Shown: one piece after another, positions 38,746 through 51,365 of the stretch
Layout of the letters: the number at the start of each line of letters is the position of its first letter
How positions within the stretch are numbered: position 1 is the stretch's first letter
NCBI GenBank assembly: GCA_019914995.1
Contig: CM034128.1
Span: forward strand, 9,207,501-9,271,500
From: Acanthochlamys bracteata
Taxonomy: Eukaryota; Streptophyta; Magnoliopsida; Pandanales; Velloziaceae
Direction of reading: 5' to 3'
Length of the DNA stretch: 64,000 bases
Notes under the pieces: generated by a model
Database searches by the model: none
What the model was told of the DNA's origin: nothing
The model's input: only the letters and a program-made list of their open reading frames with translations
Position numbers and translations under genes: made by a program

Positions 38746-40196
38746 TTTCTCTCTTCCTTCTGTGAGAGCTGGAGCAGAAGTTGGACCTGGAAAGCTGAGT
38801 TGGAGAAGAAATAGCAAAAATTTACAGATGTTGAAGGATGATATTGTTGTGAGATACAGATAGCTGGTGGTTAAAGTTTTGTGCTGGAAACATAGGAAAA
38901 TTGAGTGGCAGAGAAGGGAGGGCTATCAAATTGAGTCTCCTTCAAATGTTGGGATTGCATGGCCTACTTGCCATGGAATTCCATACCATATGGAGTTTAT
39001 CAACTATGCTATAATCATAAGGAAGATAGTGTTCATTGGCAAGTTCGGCACCTAAGTGCCACGATAGTAGCCTTACGCCAAGACATATCCATATCAGATT
39101 CGGCTCTAGCATATTCAGTAGGGACTTATATATCCAATACAAAACTAATTAAGTGGTAACTAACTATTGAATGCAGCTGAGAAAATAATAAGTCGCTTGT
39201 CCGTCTCAAGGAAAATAAGAAAGAAGTGTAGCTAGTTCAGAAAGAATCAACTTACCTACCCTGACTTGAAACTCTTCAGATGGACGATGTAATGAAATGT
39301 TAAACAGCTGCCTTTTCTTGCCATATTTACTTGAAGCTACTCACACGGGTTATTTCCAAAACAAACTGCAAAAAACATTTCTAAATCATAGCTAGTCCAC
39401 CAGATGACATTCACCGGTAGACAAAAGACTTCATCTTTTATCATAAATTGTAAGAGCACAGGAACAGCTGAATTTTGCAATATCGTGTTTATTCAGTAAA
39501 CAGAAGCCTGAAACATTTCAGTTCTTATCTAACGCTCCAAAAAGAATTGATTTGAATGTAAGCAGAACTTAGCATCAGCAACCTAAACACACATCAGATC
39601 TTTCTTTTTTTCCTTTCCTTTTTGGAGATAAAAAGATGTTAGCTAAAGTTAAAAGCAGACCTGAATATTTGCAGTAGATTGGAAACGTACATGAATTCTA
39701 AACAGCTGCTAGGAAGGAGATCTCATAAACTGTATATGCTTCACATGGAGATGACTCCTGCGAAGAGAGTGATACCGTTAGAGCAAGTTATCAGAAGAAG
39801 AAAGGCTCAGATTTTCCTTTTCAGAAGAAAATATATAAAGACAAAAGAAACAAGACGCACAAATCATGCTTTTCTACTTCCATGAGATATGATGACATAC
39901 ACATTAATTTTCAGTTTGATTTATTGCTCATATAGTACCTTTCACATCTTTTTCCGCAAATTAAAAGGTCCTCTGGCTGCTTTGATGTGCAAACGGGAAA
40001 TCATCCATGCGTTAAGAATTTAAAGGGCGTTCAATCAGGTCCTCCTGTATAGACTATGCATGCAGAAGCTGAAAAATGGTCGTTACCCAGAACAGCAGAA
40101 ATTGGATAACATTATGTTATAATAGGAGGGAAACTGCTCACCTGATAACATAATTTTGGCACTGGCAGCCATATGTTGCACAATCAGAACGGCAGC
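38746..40196. other. Plastocyanin upstream region and spacer
   Basis: The part just beyond 38745 is the former promoter of the plastocyanin gene. The rest is non-coding by inspection; ORFs here lack protein character. A short minus-strand stretch near 39960-40020 starts MDDFPFAHQSSQRTF and then stops; I cannot assign it. Confidence 0.4.
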
Positions 40197-40295
40197 TTAA
40201 TCATTATCAGACCAAGCTAATTGCCTGATAACAGCTTCCCTCACCTCGTCATCCTCGTCAATCATAATCTTTTGCAGCTGCTTCAATACACTGAA
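40197..40295 (-). pseudogene. Possible HEAT-repeat-like terminal exon relic
   Basis: The minus strand reads LKQLQKIMIDEDDEVREAV and then IRQLAWSDND before a stop at 40199-40197. The pattern of paired amphipathic helices with a DEDDEVR turn resembles a HEAT/ARM repeat. It is only about 33 codons long with no clear partner exons nearby, so it could be a relic or chance. Confidence 0.25.
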
Positions 40296-40404
40296 TATTA
40301 GGGGAGCCATCGCCATGCAAACTAATAAATATCAGCAGGTCACCAGCAAACGTAATGCACTTGATCCTTCTGCAATCCATACTTATCGATCATATCAAAT
40401 ATCT

Positions 40405-41340
40405 CCCAACCTTTATTGACTTAAACTTGCATGACTGCACGTAGAGAGAATGCAGAAAGCAGATACCATCCGGTCTAATGCCCATCTCTGAGAAATATGT
40501 CCAGTGCTTGCCAAGCATGCCCATAAAATCCATAACTGCATCATTGGATTAAAAACAACGACATTTTTATCATCCATCCTATCAGACATTCCGAGCAATT
40601 CCAAGGCGACCACAATTTGCAGCTTCGTGATAAGTCACTGCCTAACTGAGCAACCAACGTCATCCCAGACTTTATGTGTTGTGTGAACCCACATCCCGGC
40701 TTTGCTGCCAATGTAAGTACAAGCAGGAAGCACACTAAGAAGAGTACTAACAAGAGTACATAATCGGGTTTGATTTCTCTATCCTCAGACAACATGCAGT
40801 GAAGATGTAAGACGGGTTCAAGGGCGTAGCCATTCTGGGCCCGTGATCATCGAGCTCCGGCTGATGAGGTCAATCTCCCATAAACTTTCTTAGCAGCAAG
40901 AACGACATCTCCACATTTCGCATACAGCGCTAGAAGCGCATTCTCCACACACTTTCACATGCAATTCGTCATGGATAGCATGAGCATGCACCCCCCTGCC
41001 ACCGCACTTATCATCAGATAAGGCGCATGTCTTGTGAACGAACGTGTACGTGTAGCAGTTTGCAGCAATATTGATGCGCTTCATGCAAGCGTAGAGATCT
41101 ATGACCCCTTTCCAACAGTTTCCGAATGGGCATAGCTTCTGATCACAATATTCCATAGGAACACATCTCTATCAGGCGTTGGATCGAACACCTCGCATGC
41201 ATGATCAAGATCTCCAGAATATTCATATACGAAACAAGTTTGCCACGAGAAACGGGTTCTGAGACATCCCTGCAGCTATGGTTTGGACATGGTTTGCTTC
41301 ATGTGTCATTTGCTTGAGCATGAATTCAAAATTCTGGAGA
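40405..41340 (-). pseudogene. Shattered PPR protein gene (E/DYW-type relic)
   Basis: PPR proteins bind organellar RNA. On the minus strand, repeat-like pieces appear in successive frames: HVQTIAAGMSQNPFLVANLF, SGDLDHACEVFD, DRDVFLWNIVIRSYAH, then GVIDLYACMKRINIAANCYT, GRGVHAHAIHDELHVKV, ENALLALYAKCGDV, IKPDYVLLL, and at the end EIFDMIDKYGL near 40400. Order and spacing follow PLS-type PPR proteins (GR-VHAHAI, NALLALYAKCGDV). At least five frame changes and several stops separate the pieces, and the N-terminal repeats and the catalytic DYW end are missing. Confidence 0.8.
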
Positions 41341-41898
41341 AATGGAATGAATCTCTAAAGTTGCCCATCTAATAACTTGGAAAAACAAGAATAACTATGC
41401 CTTGTATGAAATTGTGTTCTTGTTCTAAGACCAACCATTTGAAAACATAGGCAGTGATGCAGGTTTCGTCTAAACACTAGCACCATTTCATAGTTCAGAG
41501 AACTTCTATTTACAAGATTTTCACAAGCAACTATTTCATTCCTGTTGTTTTCAAGATTTTCATTTTGGGCCTAAAACGCTTGTGGGCTTTATTAGGCCTA
41601 AGTGATGGCTTTGCGGGTGAAACCGCTTAACTAAGGGGTCGGATATTCATTTTAAACCCGTTTCGTTCTGTTAATCATTGTAATGATTGATTAATGGATA
41701 TTAGATAGTAGTATACTATTAGAAACGGGTTTTACCCGAAAAAGATCTATTTGTTTTTGCGTGATATATAATGAAAGTAGTTCTTGTTCGCGGAAAATCA
41801 TCTGTATTTTGACAGGAGACGCAAAACCCTAGCCCCAAAATTTATTTAACTCTCTCCCAATCCCGGAGGTTCCTTCTTCGAATAAAAACAATCTGATC
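41341..41898 (+). promoter_or_regulatory. Promoter and 5' leader of the SR45a-like gene
   Basis: A TGGGCC site II-type element lies at about 41564, with GGGCTTTA and AGGCCTAA nearby, and a telo-box AAACCCTAG lies at about 41825. Site II plus telo-box is a common arrangement in promoters of plant genes for RNA and protein synthesis. The leader ends at the ATG at 41899. Confidence 0.5.
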
Positions 41899-44800
41899 AT
41901 GGTATGTAATTTTTCCTCTCGATCTTTTAGATCTATCTGATTCTGTTACTAATTCGTCGATTTAATTTGTTTTTTTTTCTTTCCTTGCAGGCTGATTCAC
42001 CAAGAAGCAGGTACAAATTTTAGCCAATTCTATCGATCTCTGCTTCTGCTTTCTTTTTGTGCCACTGAATTCTTATTTTGAGTGATTGTTTGTGTTTCCT
42101 TGATGATTCGACTTGAAATTTCAGGTGTTAATTCCTCTTGGAATAGAAAATTATATGGAGATGTTGGCAGTCGGTCCGATTTCTTAGCTACATCTTATGG
42201 TTTTGGCTTACTTAACTGCTCTTAAAATCTTGGAAATGGTCACTTAAACATGTTTAGTTGACCATGGAACCGGTTTCTTCTGGCGCTTTGTATCAGAAAT
42301 TGTGGTTTAATTGTTTACTTGTTTTGAAGATTGTGTTGCAGTGCTATTTCTCTGCGTGTTTGAGGTGCTAGACATACAACCTTTTAACGACTTTGGGAGC
42401 AAGAATAGTCAATTTAATGGACAGTTATTCCCTTTTGATGCTTGCTCATTTAAGTAGCTAAAATTAGACATTCAAATCTCATTGCATAGGGTTTACTTCC
42501 CTTTAAGTTGGTCATGCAGAAGGACTTGATGTAGATTATCTGATGTTGAGCCACTTACATTACCTGTTGCACAAGTAGTCTATATATGATGAATATGGAA
42601 ATCTATCATGATTAATCTAATAATACAATCGGTCAAGGCAGTTTTATGCTTATAAAGCTTCAAGAAACTAAAGTAACTATGGCAAATCAATGTTGCTGGG
42701 AAGCGTGTTTATCAACGTGCGCTGCCATGCTGATTACTGTTTTAGTGATGATATAAGAAGGTAAAAGCATATTACATTGCTTTGCCTTCTCCGAGACACC
42801 TCACATTTTATTCATTACTTTAGATCTTTTATGACGTGCTTACATGCTTACCTGAGATACAGAAGCTTAAATTATCAAAATCAAGATACTGTATCGAGTT
42901 CTTTATCTGATGGGATTTAAGATCTAGAGTGTTGGATTTGGAATTATTGAAGTTCTAGGGGAAAATACTCTTATTCAGTAATTGTTTGGTGGTTAGCTGG
43001 GAAGATGTTAGAATTGGTGAAGTTGATTGAAGGCATTAGCCTGATTGGCTTAGTTTCAAACTAAGGTGATGAACCTTGTGAACCATGTTGACTGGTTAGC
43101 CTGTTTGAAAGTCCAAGCCATCTCTTTGTTAAGTTTTTGCAAATCATGTTTGTAAGTAAATCTTGAATTGATATGGAGTAAGTTAGAGTTTACTCTTTCG
43201 TGAATATTAAGGTGGGCAAAATTATATTGTATGGTGTTAATTGAATGCATATCTTTCAGCCACTAATTTCATTTTGTACTAAGGGTTTTTCTGTACTTAC
43301 ACCATTTAAGTTGGATTTTCTAATGGGTTCCTAGAGGTACTCGTTAAGTAGTTAATTCCATTTTTGCAGTTAAAGGATATTGCTTACATCATATGCCATC
43401 TGTTTTCTTGTTTGAGTTGGATTGGTGAAATATAGTAGCCGTTTTCTTGTTTGAAATCTGAGATTCTGTTTAGAATATAGTTTAAGGTGAACTTTATGTA
43501 AAAATTTTGTGAAGTGTTGTATTTAATGCATTCTGTTCAGGATTTTATGCATTATTTCAGGATTTATTTGTGAACTTCTAGGAAAGCAATATAATTCTTA
43601 TTAAGCCTCTACAATAGTTTATATTAGATTCATTTGTCGTCATTGCTTTTACTTAGCCCAACTATCCTAACTTTGCATTCTTCATGCAACAGAGATCGAT
43701 CTAGATCCAGATCCATTTCAAGATCACGTTCCAGATCCAGATCCAGGGGTCGATCTCCATCAAGGTCCCCATCTCCCCGTCATAGATCTCGGTCAAGGTC
43801 AAGATCAAGATCTGGAAGTCTCAGAAGGTTGTATAGTAACCCTGAAAATATTTGGTCTTGCTCTTTCTTGTCGAATATTAAGATAATATCTTTGCCTCAC
43901 AGAGATGTTGCTGCCAATCCTGGGAACACTCTGTACGTGACAGGGCTATCTACCCGTGTTACAGAAAGGGACCTTGAGGATCACTTTTCCAAGGAGGGAA
44001 AAGTAAGTGGTCTTATGCCTCCACTGGTTGAGGTTTTTGTCACTTATGCTCTTTATTTCCAGGTTGTTGGTTGCCGTCTTGTTGTTGAACCACGTACTCG
44101 CATCTCTCGAGGGTTTGCATTTGTGACTATGGACAATGTTGATGATGCAGAGCGCTGTATCAAATATCTGAATCAGTCGATCCTTGAGGGCCGATACATC
44201 ACTGTGGAGAAGGTATATTCTGCAGTCTATGTTGAGTCAATGTAGGATGGTTTTACTTTTCCTTTCATTTGACTTGGAGGTTTTTGTGGTTATATTCAGA
44301 AGACATTGCGTCAGCTACTGTTGGCAGCAATCAAAGATGATCAGTTCATCCATCTCAACTTTAGTCAAACTGCTTGATCAATGGCCGGCCTAATGGTTTT
44401 CCATGCATCACAACTAAATAGCAAATATTGTCCAACTAATCAACCTCAGCACTCACCTTCAACTCTCAACAACTAATCAACGGACATTCCCAACTCTAGT
44501 CAAGCATTTATGGTACCTCAGTTTTGGTGCTTAGAACAGGAATTGATAAGTGTCTTTTATTTTTCAAAGTTTCAGTGGTTTAATACAGTGTAGTCGTATT
44601 ATCTTTATATTGTTCTGAGATCTCATTCTAGGATTTTGTGGTTTGTTTGCTTTTGCATTTTCTCATGCAATCCTGATTATTCCATAAGAAGCTTGGGCGA
44701 ATAGATGATGGGTTTGCTTATGCGCATTCCACTTTTTTCTTCAGTCAAGGAGGCAAAGACCAAGAACACCAACTCCTGGGAACTATCTTGGTGTGAAGAG

Positions 44801-45189
44801 TACCAGAGACAGTAAGTCTTGCATGTTTATACTAAATAGATATCCGGTCAGTTGTTGCATGCTTCTTTTCTCGGCTCACTCTCAGTGCTAGTGATGAGTG
44901 ACATAGCTCCTTACCATAAAGCTAAAACATAGCTCCTTACCATAAGCTAACACATTTCTTTATATGTCTATTGCCAGGCTACCGTGGCAGGTATCGTGGA
45001 GGGTATGGTCGTGATGATTATGGCTATCGTAGATCGCCAAGGCGTTCTCCTTATCGTGGGGGTCGTGATTATTCCCCACGTAGATCACCATATAGTAGCA
45101 GGTCTAGGAGAGACAGGTCAAGGTCATATTCACCATATAGGAGCCCAGACAGAGGTAGCTCCCGCCGATCAAATGGCTATGCCAGATGA
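41899..45189 (+). CDS. Serine/arginine-rich splicing factor, SR45a/Tra2-like
   Basis: This is a nuclear pre-mRNA splicing regulator with the RS-RRM-RS layout of the SR45a/Tra2 group. Seven exons (41899-41901, 41991-42010, 43693-43827, 43903-44002, 44063-44212, 44745-44811, 44978-45189) join in frame to 228 aa. Residues 8-53 are an Arg/Ser-rich region. The single RRM (about residues 60-135) shows RNP2 LYVTGLS and RNP1 RGFAFVTM. A PRTPTPGNYLG linker follows, then a Tyr/Gly/Arg/Ser-rich C-terminal RS region ending SRRSNGYAR. Exon 1 carries only the ATG, which directly abuts the GT donor. Intron 2 is 1.68 kb, far longer than the others, and the intron after exon 5 is 532 bases. SR genes often regulate their own splicing through such introns; here that is inference. 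Confidence 0.9.
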
Positions 45190-48100
45190 GGCCCCTTCTC
45201 TGTTAGCTTGAAAGCTTTGTACCAATTAGTGGTGATATCTCTTCTGTAGCTTTGCTGGGATTCTTTTATGCACTCTTTTTTATTTAGGCGTGACTATGTG
45301 GTGCTATGCTGTCGTCTGGGCTCGTAACCACGTTCTATCTTGTGGTATCTGTTTTTTTTTAAATCTTATTTTAAACTTCTTTGTCTTGATGTTGGATTCG
45401 TTTCTGGATATCAGATTGGCTGTCAAGCTTTTGGAAGTTTGGTTATGTTTATATATTGTGCATCCCAATTTTGCATGATAAATTGTTCAAGTGGTTTTTA
45501 AGCTTCTTAGTGATGCAAACTTGCACATGATAAGCTGTTTGTTGAATATGTGCCTCATGTTGTTCAGTAGCTTGCAGTATATTGTGATATCCTTTGTTCC
45601 TGGATGCTTGCATTTTTTGACGGAATTATTTGTGTTGGATTAGGATTCGCACTAATGTACCAGGCTTCTTAAATGACTCAATGAGAATGGCATATATCAT
45701 AAGTCGAAGAGTGAAGTTTTCTTAAACTAGGAGATAGTAGGGTGTAGCTGTGTCATGTGTGCATGAGAACATCTAGAAAAATAGAACTCAAAATCGACAA
45801 GGCTCACGCAGCTAAGTAATAAATTAGTCTAGCGATAGAAGAACAAGAGGGAAGGGAGAGAGCACTCGGAGGGTGTCTGTCTGCTTGCGCGGGTTGATGG
45901 AGAGATTTTTGTCATTTTCCTCTTGTCGTCACTGCCCTGCTCTCCGGTTCCCTTCCCTCGTCGATAACTGTGATTAAATTTCAAAGCTGGCTAAAGCCAA
46001 ACAAAGATTATATATGTTCTCATTTCTATGTTAAGACTAATTTCACTTCCCATTTTTCTTCGGCGAAAGAATATTACGCTCAACAAAATCCCTGAACACA
46101 GAGAATGCCTCACGCAAAAATCAAAGGTACCTAGAACTCTCTTTTTCCATCGTTTAATTTTTTCATTACTAGATACGCTGATAAATGGCTGCACAGCATT
46201 TATTGAAAAAAAAACAAAAAAAAAAAAGAAACTCTGATACAGATTTAAGATTTTGAGAGAGAGAGCGGTTTTGGGTCGTGGGCCACGGGAGGATGAAAAT
46301 ATTGTGGGCGCTTTGCTCTAACCAGGTCACGGTTTTGCATTTGCATTTTGTTTTCTTCTTTGCCCTGCCCGTGCCTGCACTACACTTGATCGAGTCTGGC
46401 AGTAGTGTCTGTGTAATGATCTCCCATATTCTCACTGCCATAATTAGTATACGCTGAAATTGAACAGATACAAACTTCATATGCAAACATTTTAACGCAT
46501 AACTTTCGTCAAGGCTTTTTGAATAGAGTATCCATCTACGAGTCACTAGCTAGCATCTCAAAGAAATGCAAACGCCAACATATGCATGTACATACATCAA
46601 CAGCTCCTGCAGCTCAGGGATTGACTACTCACCTTTTTTATTTTATTTTTTTCTCATCAAGGTCTACATCTGAAGGACAAGAAACCCTAAGAATGCCTAA
46701 TACACATTGCTTTCTGGGAAGGTTTTACGTGTCGAACCATGCAATAAGTACAGTTAATTAATCATGCATGTCAGTGATGCATGTGTAGTGTAACTTCTGA
46801 TTGATAGTGTAGTTTTTTAGCGTTGGGGTTAACAAATAATATTCTCATTCCTGTTGAAAGCTGGCATTTGGACGGAGTTGATAGGTTGTACGAAAATCTT
46901 CTAAAAGCTAATGCTGTTTCCTTCTTCTTTTTTTTTCTACTGTGAAATATGAAACCTACCTCGTGCGAGTTAGATGTTTTAGTTTTATGCAACTATCATT
47001 CCACATACATTATAGTTTTATATCTATAAATTTAATAACTTTTAAATAAAATCAAAACAAGAAAAACAATATATAATTTTTAAGTGATGCAAAAAGAAAA
47101 TTAAATCTAAAATTAGAAGGGAGAGAATAAAAAATCTATCTTTTTTAAAAAGTTATATTGATTATCTATTAAATATCTAGAATATATAATTTTCTATAAT
47201 AATAGATAAATCTATAATTCTTATATTTAAATAGAATTTAGCAAACATAACATATCAAATTAATCAAAATTAACTTACGATTCACATCCAACAACAGTGC
47301 AGTTAATAGTACTAATATATCCTGAGATTTTGGAGTTTAGCATGCAGCTGTTATTCTCTTTTAGGATTCTCTTCCCCTGTCTTGTTCATAGAATATTTTT
47401 TTTATAGTTTATAGGCTTAAAAAAACTAGCATGTCTATACACCTCCCTTCGTAGCTGGAAAAAATTAAACAATTTCTCGTCAGCGTTTTGTTTCAATTTG
47501 TCAGATTTGAACCTTTTCTATTCACCAAAGTTAAGGCAATTACCATCCGGATTTTATGAAGCAAGTAACCACACGAATTCATTAAGTAATAATTCGTTAA
47601 AAGCTTATGCTAATAGATTCACAAAGTAAATAATTTTATTTACGTTTGATTATAACTAAAAATAAATCTGAAGATAATTCTTTTATGTTTGATTTTATTT
47701 AGAAAAAAATCTTTAAAGTGATTTTTGACTTGGAAAAAAGAGTTCCAAACGAACCAATTAAATATATACTTCGAGCATGTTTCCATTATATACAACTCAT
47801 TTTTTTGTCAAATTTCAAATTAAAAATCACTTTTTATATTTCAGTTGATATCAAACTCACCGATTTCAATTTTAATCTGCTTATTACTAAACTCAATTCT
47901 ATTGAGATCGATTTTATGAGACTCATTTTCTTTCGATTAAAGTACACTTTTAATTGTTTGGAGACGGAAAAGAAGCTACACACATAATACAGTCCTACAG
48001 TGTAGAATATTTTGAAAATGTTTTAAAATACTTATGAAATAAAAAAATTTTAAATAAAAATTTTTTTATTTTTTTGAACGAGTTTTTTTTTTTATAAAAA

Positions 48101-48248
48101 TATACAATAAAAAAATTTTATTATGCAAAATTTTTCTATATTTTTTAAATTTCTAAATAAATTTTTTATATATTTATAAAAATATATATTAAAAAATATA
48201 AAATAAAAAATAAAAAAATTATTATTATTATTTTTTTATAAATAATAC

Positions 48249-48279
<31 letters not shown>

Positions 48280-50007
48280 GGTAGAGGATGAAGCAGCTAA
48301 AAATCACAGCTGCTGAACCCATTACCGAGTGTTCTGGCTTTAATTATACGAGCTGGTTTGGCCCCGACCCAACCGCCGGCAAGCATATATATATGCACAT
48401 GAACTTGTTTTGTATTTTTTAAAGTGCTTGTTCAGTTTCAACAATAGTGAGTTTCACTGGTTGCATTCTTCGCCCTTTGTTCTGTCAATTCATGCTCAAT
48501 CATGTTTATAATTTCAGCTTATTCATAATTTTACTTTATTTTAAAATTTTTAATTTAATTTAATTTTAAAACAATTATTTTATTAAAAATTAATTTTAAA
48601 TAATTTTGAACATATATATATATATGTGCTAAATATTAATAAAAAAAAAAAATTATTGAATAGAATTTTCTACAGAATATGTATAGATCTGGACTGTATA
48701 ATATTATAAAGAGTATAATTTTGTTATTCTTATAACTTATAATTTTAATTAAAAATTATTTCTGATTTATTTTTAGTTACACTGAAGAATATAAAAATTA
48801 TTACTAATTTAATTTTTTATAAATAAAAATACAAAAATAATTATTTTTAATAATTTATTTTTTAATAACGTAATTTTAGTTAAAAAGAAAAAACACGCCT
48901 ATATGTGTAAGTTAAAAATAAAACAGAACTTTCTTCAAAATTCTGATACAGGTAAGCTCCGATTGAACAAAATTTCTTTCGAAATTAATTAAGTGGTTTA
49001 GAAATAAACCTAAATTAGTCACAAATATATTGAGTGGGCTTTTTTTTTTAAAGATAATCAGGATAGTCGAATACATGAGATAAGGACGCCAAACTAATTT
49101 GCAATCAAAAATAGGTTTGGGATGATAAAGAAAACACCCTCTAATAGTGCTAAGGGCTTATTTATCAAACACTAAATTTATTCTTTTTTAAACTTATTTT
49201 TTCATACAAATAAATAAAAAATTTTTAAAATTTTTTTAACTAAAATTTATTTTTCAAAATTTATTTTAGAATTCACCATTAATACAAAATAAACATAAGA
49301 ACTTATTTTTATTAAATATTTTTAATTTTATTTTTAAAAAATAAATTTATCTTAAAATAAATACGCTCTAAATATGTGTTTTAATTAGTATAAGTAAAAT
49401 TTATAAATATGAATTCGGTGGAACTGAATTTTATAAAAAAATAAATTAAAAATTAGTTTAAAATAAACTGAAATGTAAAATTATCTGATAAATATTCTTC
49501 TATAATATTTAAGATAATTTATTTTTAAATAATTTATGTTTATTAACTCATTTTTAATTAGGAAACACAGTTTAATGAGAGAGCAACGAAACAAGATCGC
49601 TGAAGGCAGGCAAGAGGAGTCTACATAGGGTGCCGTGACCTGTTAGCTTTTATCCCAATTTTGTTCACTTCTGTTCACTGAACCTTTTTTGTCTGACACA
49701 ATCCATTTCTTTCAAGAGTCAAACTTCTTCCCCTCCCTCTCTCTCGTTTAATTAAAAACTCAATCAGCACCAAAACAAGATTCCTGTATTAGCAAAAAAA
49801 TTGTTTAATTGAATTAATATTACTCTAATCTCTCAATCAACCTTTATAATTTTCATTACCTACAAGGAATAATTGTCTCCTAAGCTTTCTCCTATATATA
49901 TATATATTAACTCCCCTCCCTAGCTCATCGGCTGGCACCCCTTTCTATCTTGTTTATTGTTTTTGGTTTGTTTCTTCGTTTTTGTGGTTTCCTAGCAAGA
50001 GATCGAT
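45190..50007. other. 4.8 kb spacer with AT-rich elements
   Basis: The left end is the 3' UTR of the SR45a-like gene. The middle has no protein-like ORF on either strand. AT-rich stretches near 48000-48250 resemble the dispersed MITE family, and a (TA)n microsatellite lies at about 48253-48280. The right end is the bHLH promoter. Confidence 0.5.
49891..49910 (+). promoter_or_regulatory. Likely TATA box of the bHLH gene
   Basis: CCTATATATATATATATTAA lies about 100 bases before the ATG at 50008 and is followed by a CT-rich leader, the expected arrangement for a plant TATA promoter. Confidence 0.5.
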
Positions 50008-51365
50008 ATGGAGCTGGATGACAATGGATTCTTGGAAGAATTGCTAACCTTCAGGAGAGATCCATGGGATTCTTTCGACACTGGAATGAACGAGCTGTTC
50101 TTCTCCGGCGAAGCTAATGCGGCCCTTGACTGTAGCAATACCGCAACCACTCTTCAAGATTACTGTTGCAATATCAACAACAACACTGCTGATCTTGTTA
50201 ACTTGGGTAGTTCTTCATCTTCATTTGATCCAATGGCGGAACAAGTGTATGATGCTTTAACTGAAGTATACTGTACTATGGCGAATAGCAATAGTAGTTG
50301 TGGTGGAGCGTTGCCGCCGGAGGTACAGATGCTTGCTGGATTTGGACAGGTGGAAGAGTTAGCGAACGTTTGTAAAACTGAGATTGCTGCTGCTGCGGGG
50401 ACTTTGCCGAACAGTAGTACAGCGGTGTTCGGTGTGCAACAAACAGTTTCTGATCAAAGGAAGAAGAAGAAAGCTGAAGGTATTCCTTCAAAGAATCTCA
50501 TGGCGGAGAGAAGAAGGCGAAAGCGGCTCAATGATCGGCTTTCTATGCTCAGATCTGTTGTTCCCAAGATCAGCAAGGTATCTATTTATCAAAAATTTCA
50601 TCTTCACACATTCGTTTGAAAAATTTGTTGGACGGATCTTTACTGCATTCTAATTCATGTTCTTGAAGATGGATAGAACGTCTATACTTGGAGATACAAT
50701 TGATTACATGAAAGAATTGCTGGAAAGAATCAAGAGCTTGAGAGAAGAGATTGAACTTGGTTCATCACCAGATTCTTGTTCAGAACAAGCAAATAACTTG
50801 TTGGGTATCTTCAAAGAACTCAACCCAAATGAGATCTTAGTCAGAAACTCTCCCAAGGTATATACGCATGTGAAAGTTTCAATGTTTTTTATACTCGTGA
50901 TGATTAAATTTTAATTTTCGTTTAATTTTTGTATAAATTGTCAAGTTTGAAGTTGAGAGAAGAGGAGGAGACACAAAGATAGAGATCTGTTGTGCTTCAA
51001 GGCCAGGGCTGTTGTTGTCTACTGTGAACACCTTGGAGGCTCTAGGGTTACAGATACAGCAGTGTGTGGTTAGCTGCTTCAATGACTTTGGAATGCAGGC
51101 TTCTTGCTCTGAGGTGATAATAAATTTTACTTCTTTTTCTTTTGTTTCCAACACTGGTACATAGATCAGCATAAGCTAGCTAGCTTATGCTTCTTGGAAA
51201 TGAAATGAAACGAAGTGAATGGGAATTGGTGTTTGTTCTTATGTGGGTGTGTTTATTGTTGTGATGTTGATGAGACAGGACATGGATCAGAGAGCACTGG
51301 TGAACTGTGAAGAAATAAAGCAAGCACTGTTCAGGAATGCAGGTTACGGTGGAAGGTGTTTATAG
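50008..51365 (+). CDS. bHLH transcription factor, bHLH93-like
   Basis: This is a nuclear DNA-binding regulator of the subgroup containing Arabidopsis bHLH93 and bHLH61. Exons 50008-50577, 50669-50857, 50946-51113 and 51279-51365 give 337 aa. The N-terminal signature [20 protein letters not shown] is typical of the group. The bHLH domain (about residues 155-215) has the basic motif [20 protein letters not shown], with the His/Glu/Arg-type E-box contacts partly represented as AERRRR, and the loop-helix [21 protein letters not shown]-terminal ACT-like domain ([20 protein letters not shown]) could mediate dimerisation. Intron borders are GT-AG; the acceptors of exons 2 and 3 are AAG. No defects are seen. 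Confidence 0.92.

Noticed and set aside
46169..46546. 125-codon minus-strand ORF
   Set aside because: It has no recognisable domain, ends in a poly-Phe stretch from an A-rich tract, and shows no splice or promoter context.
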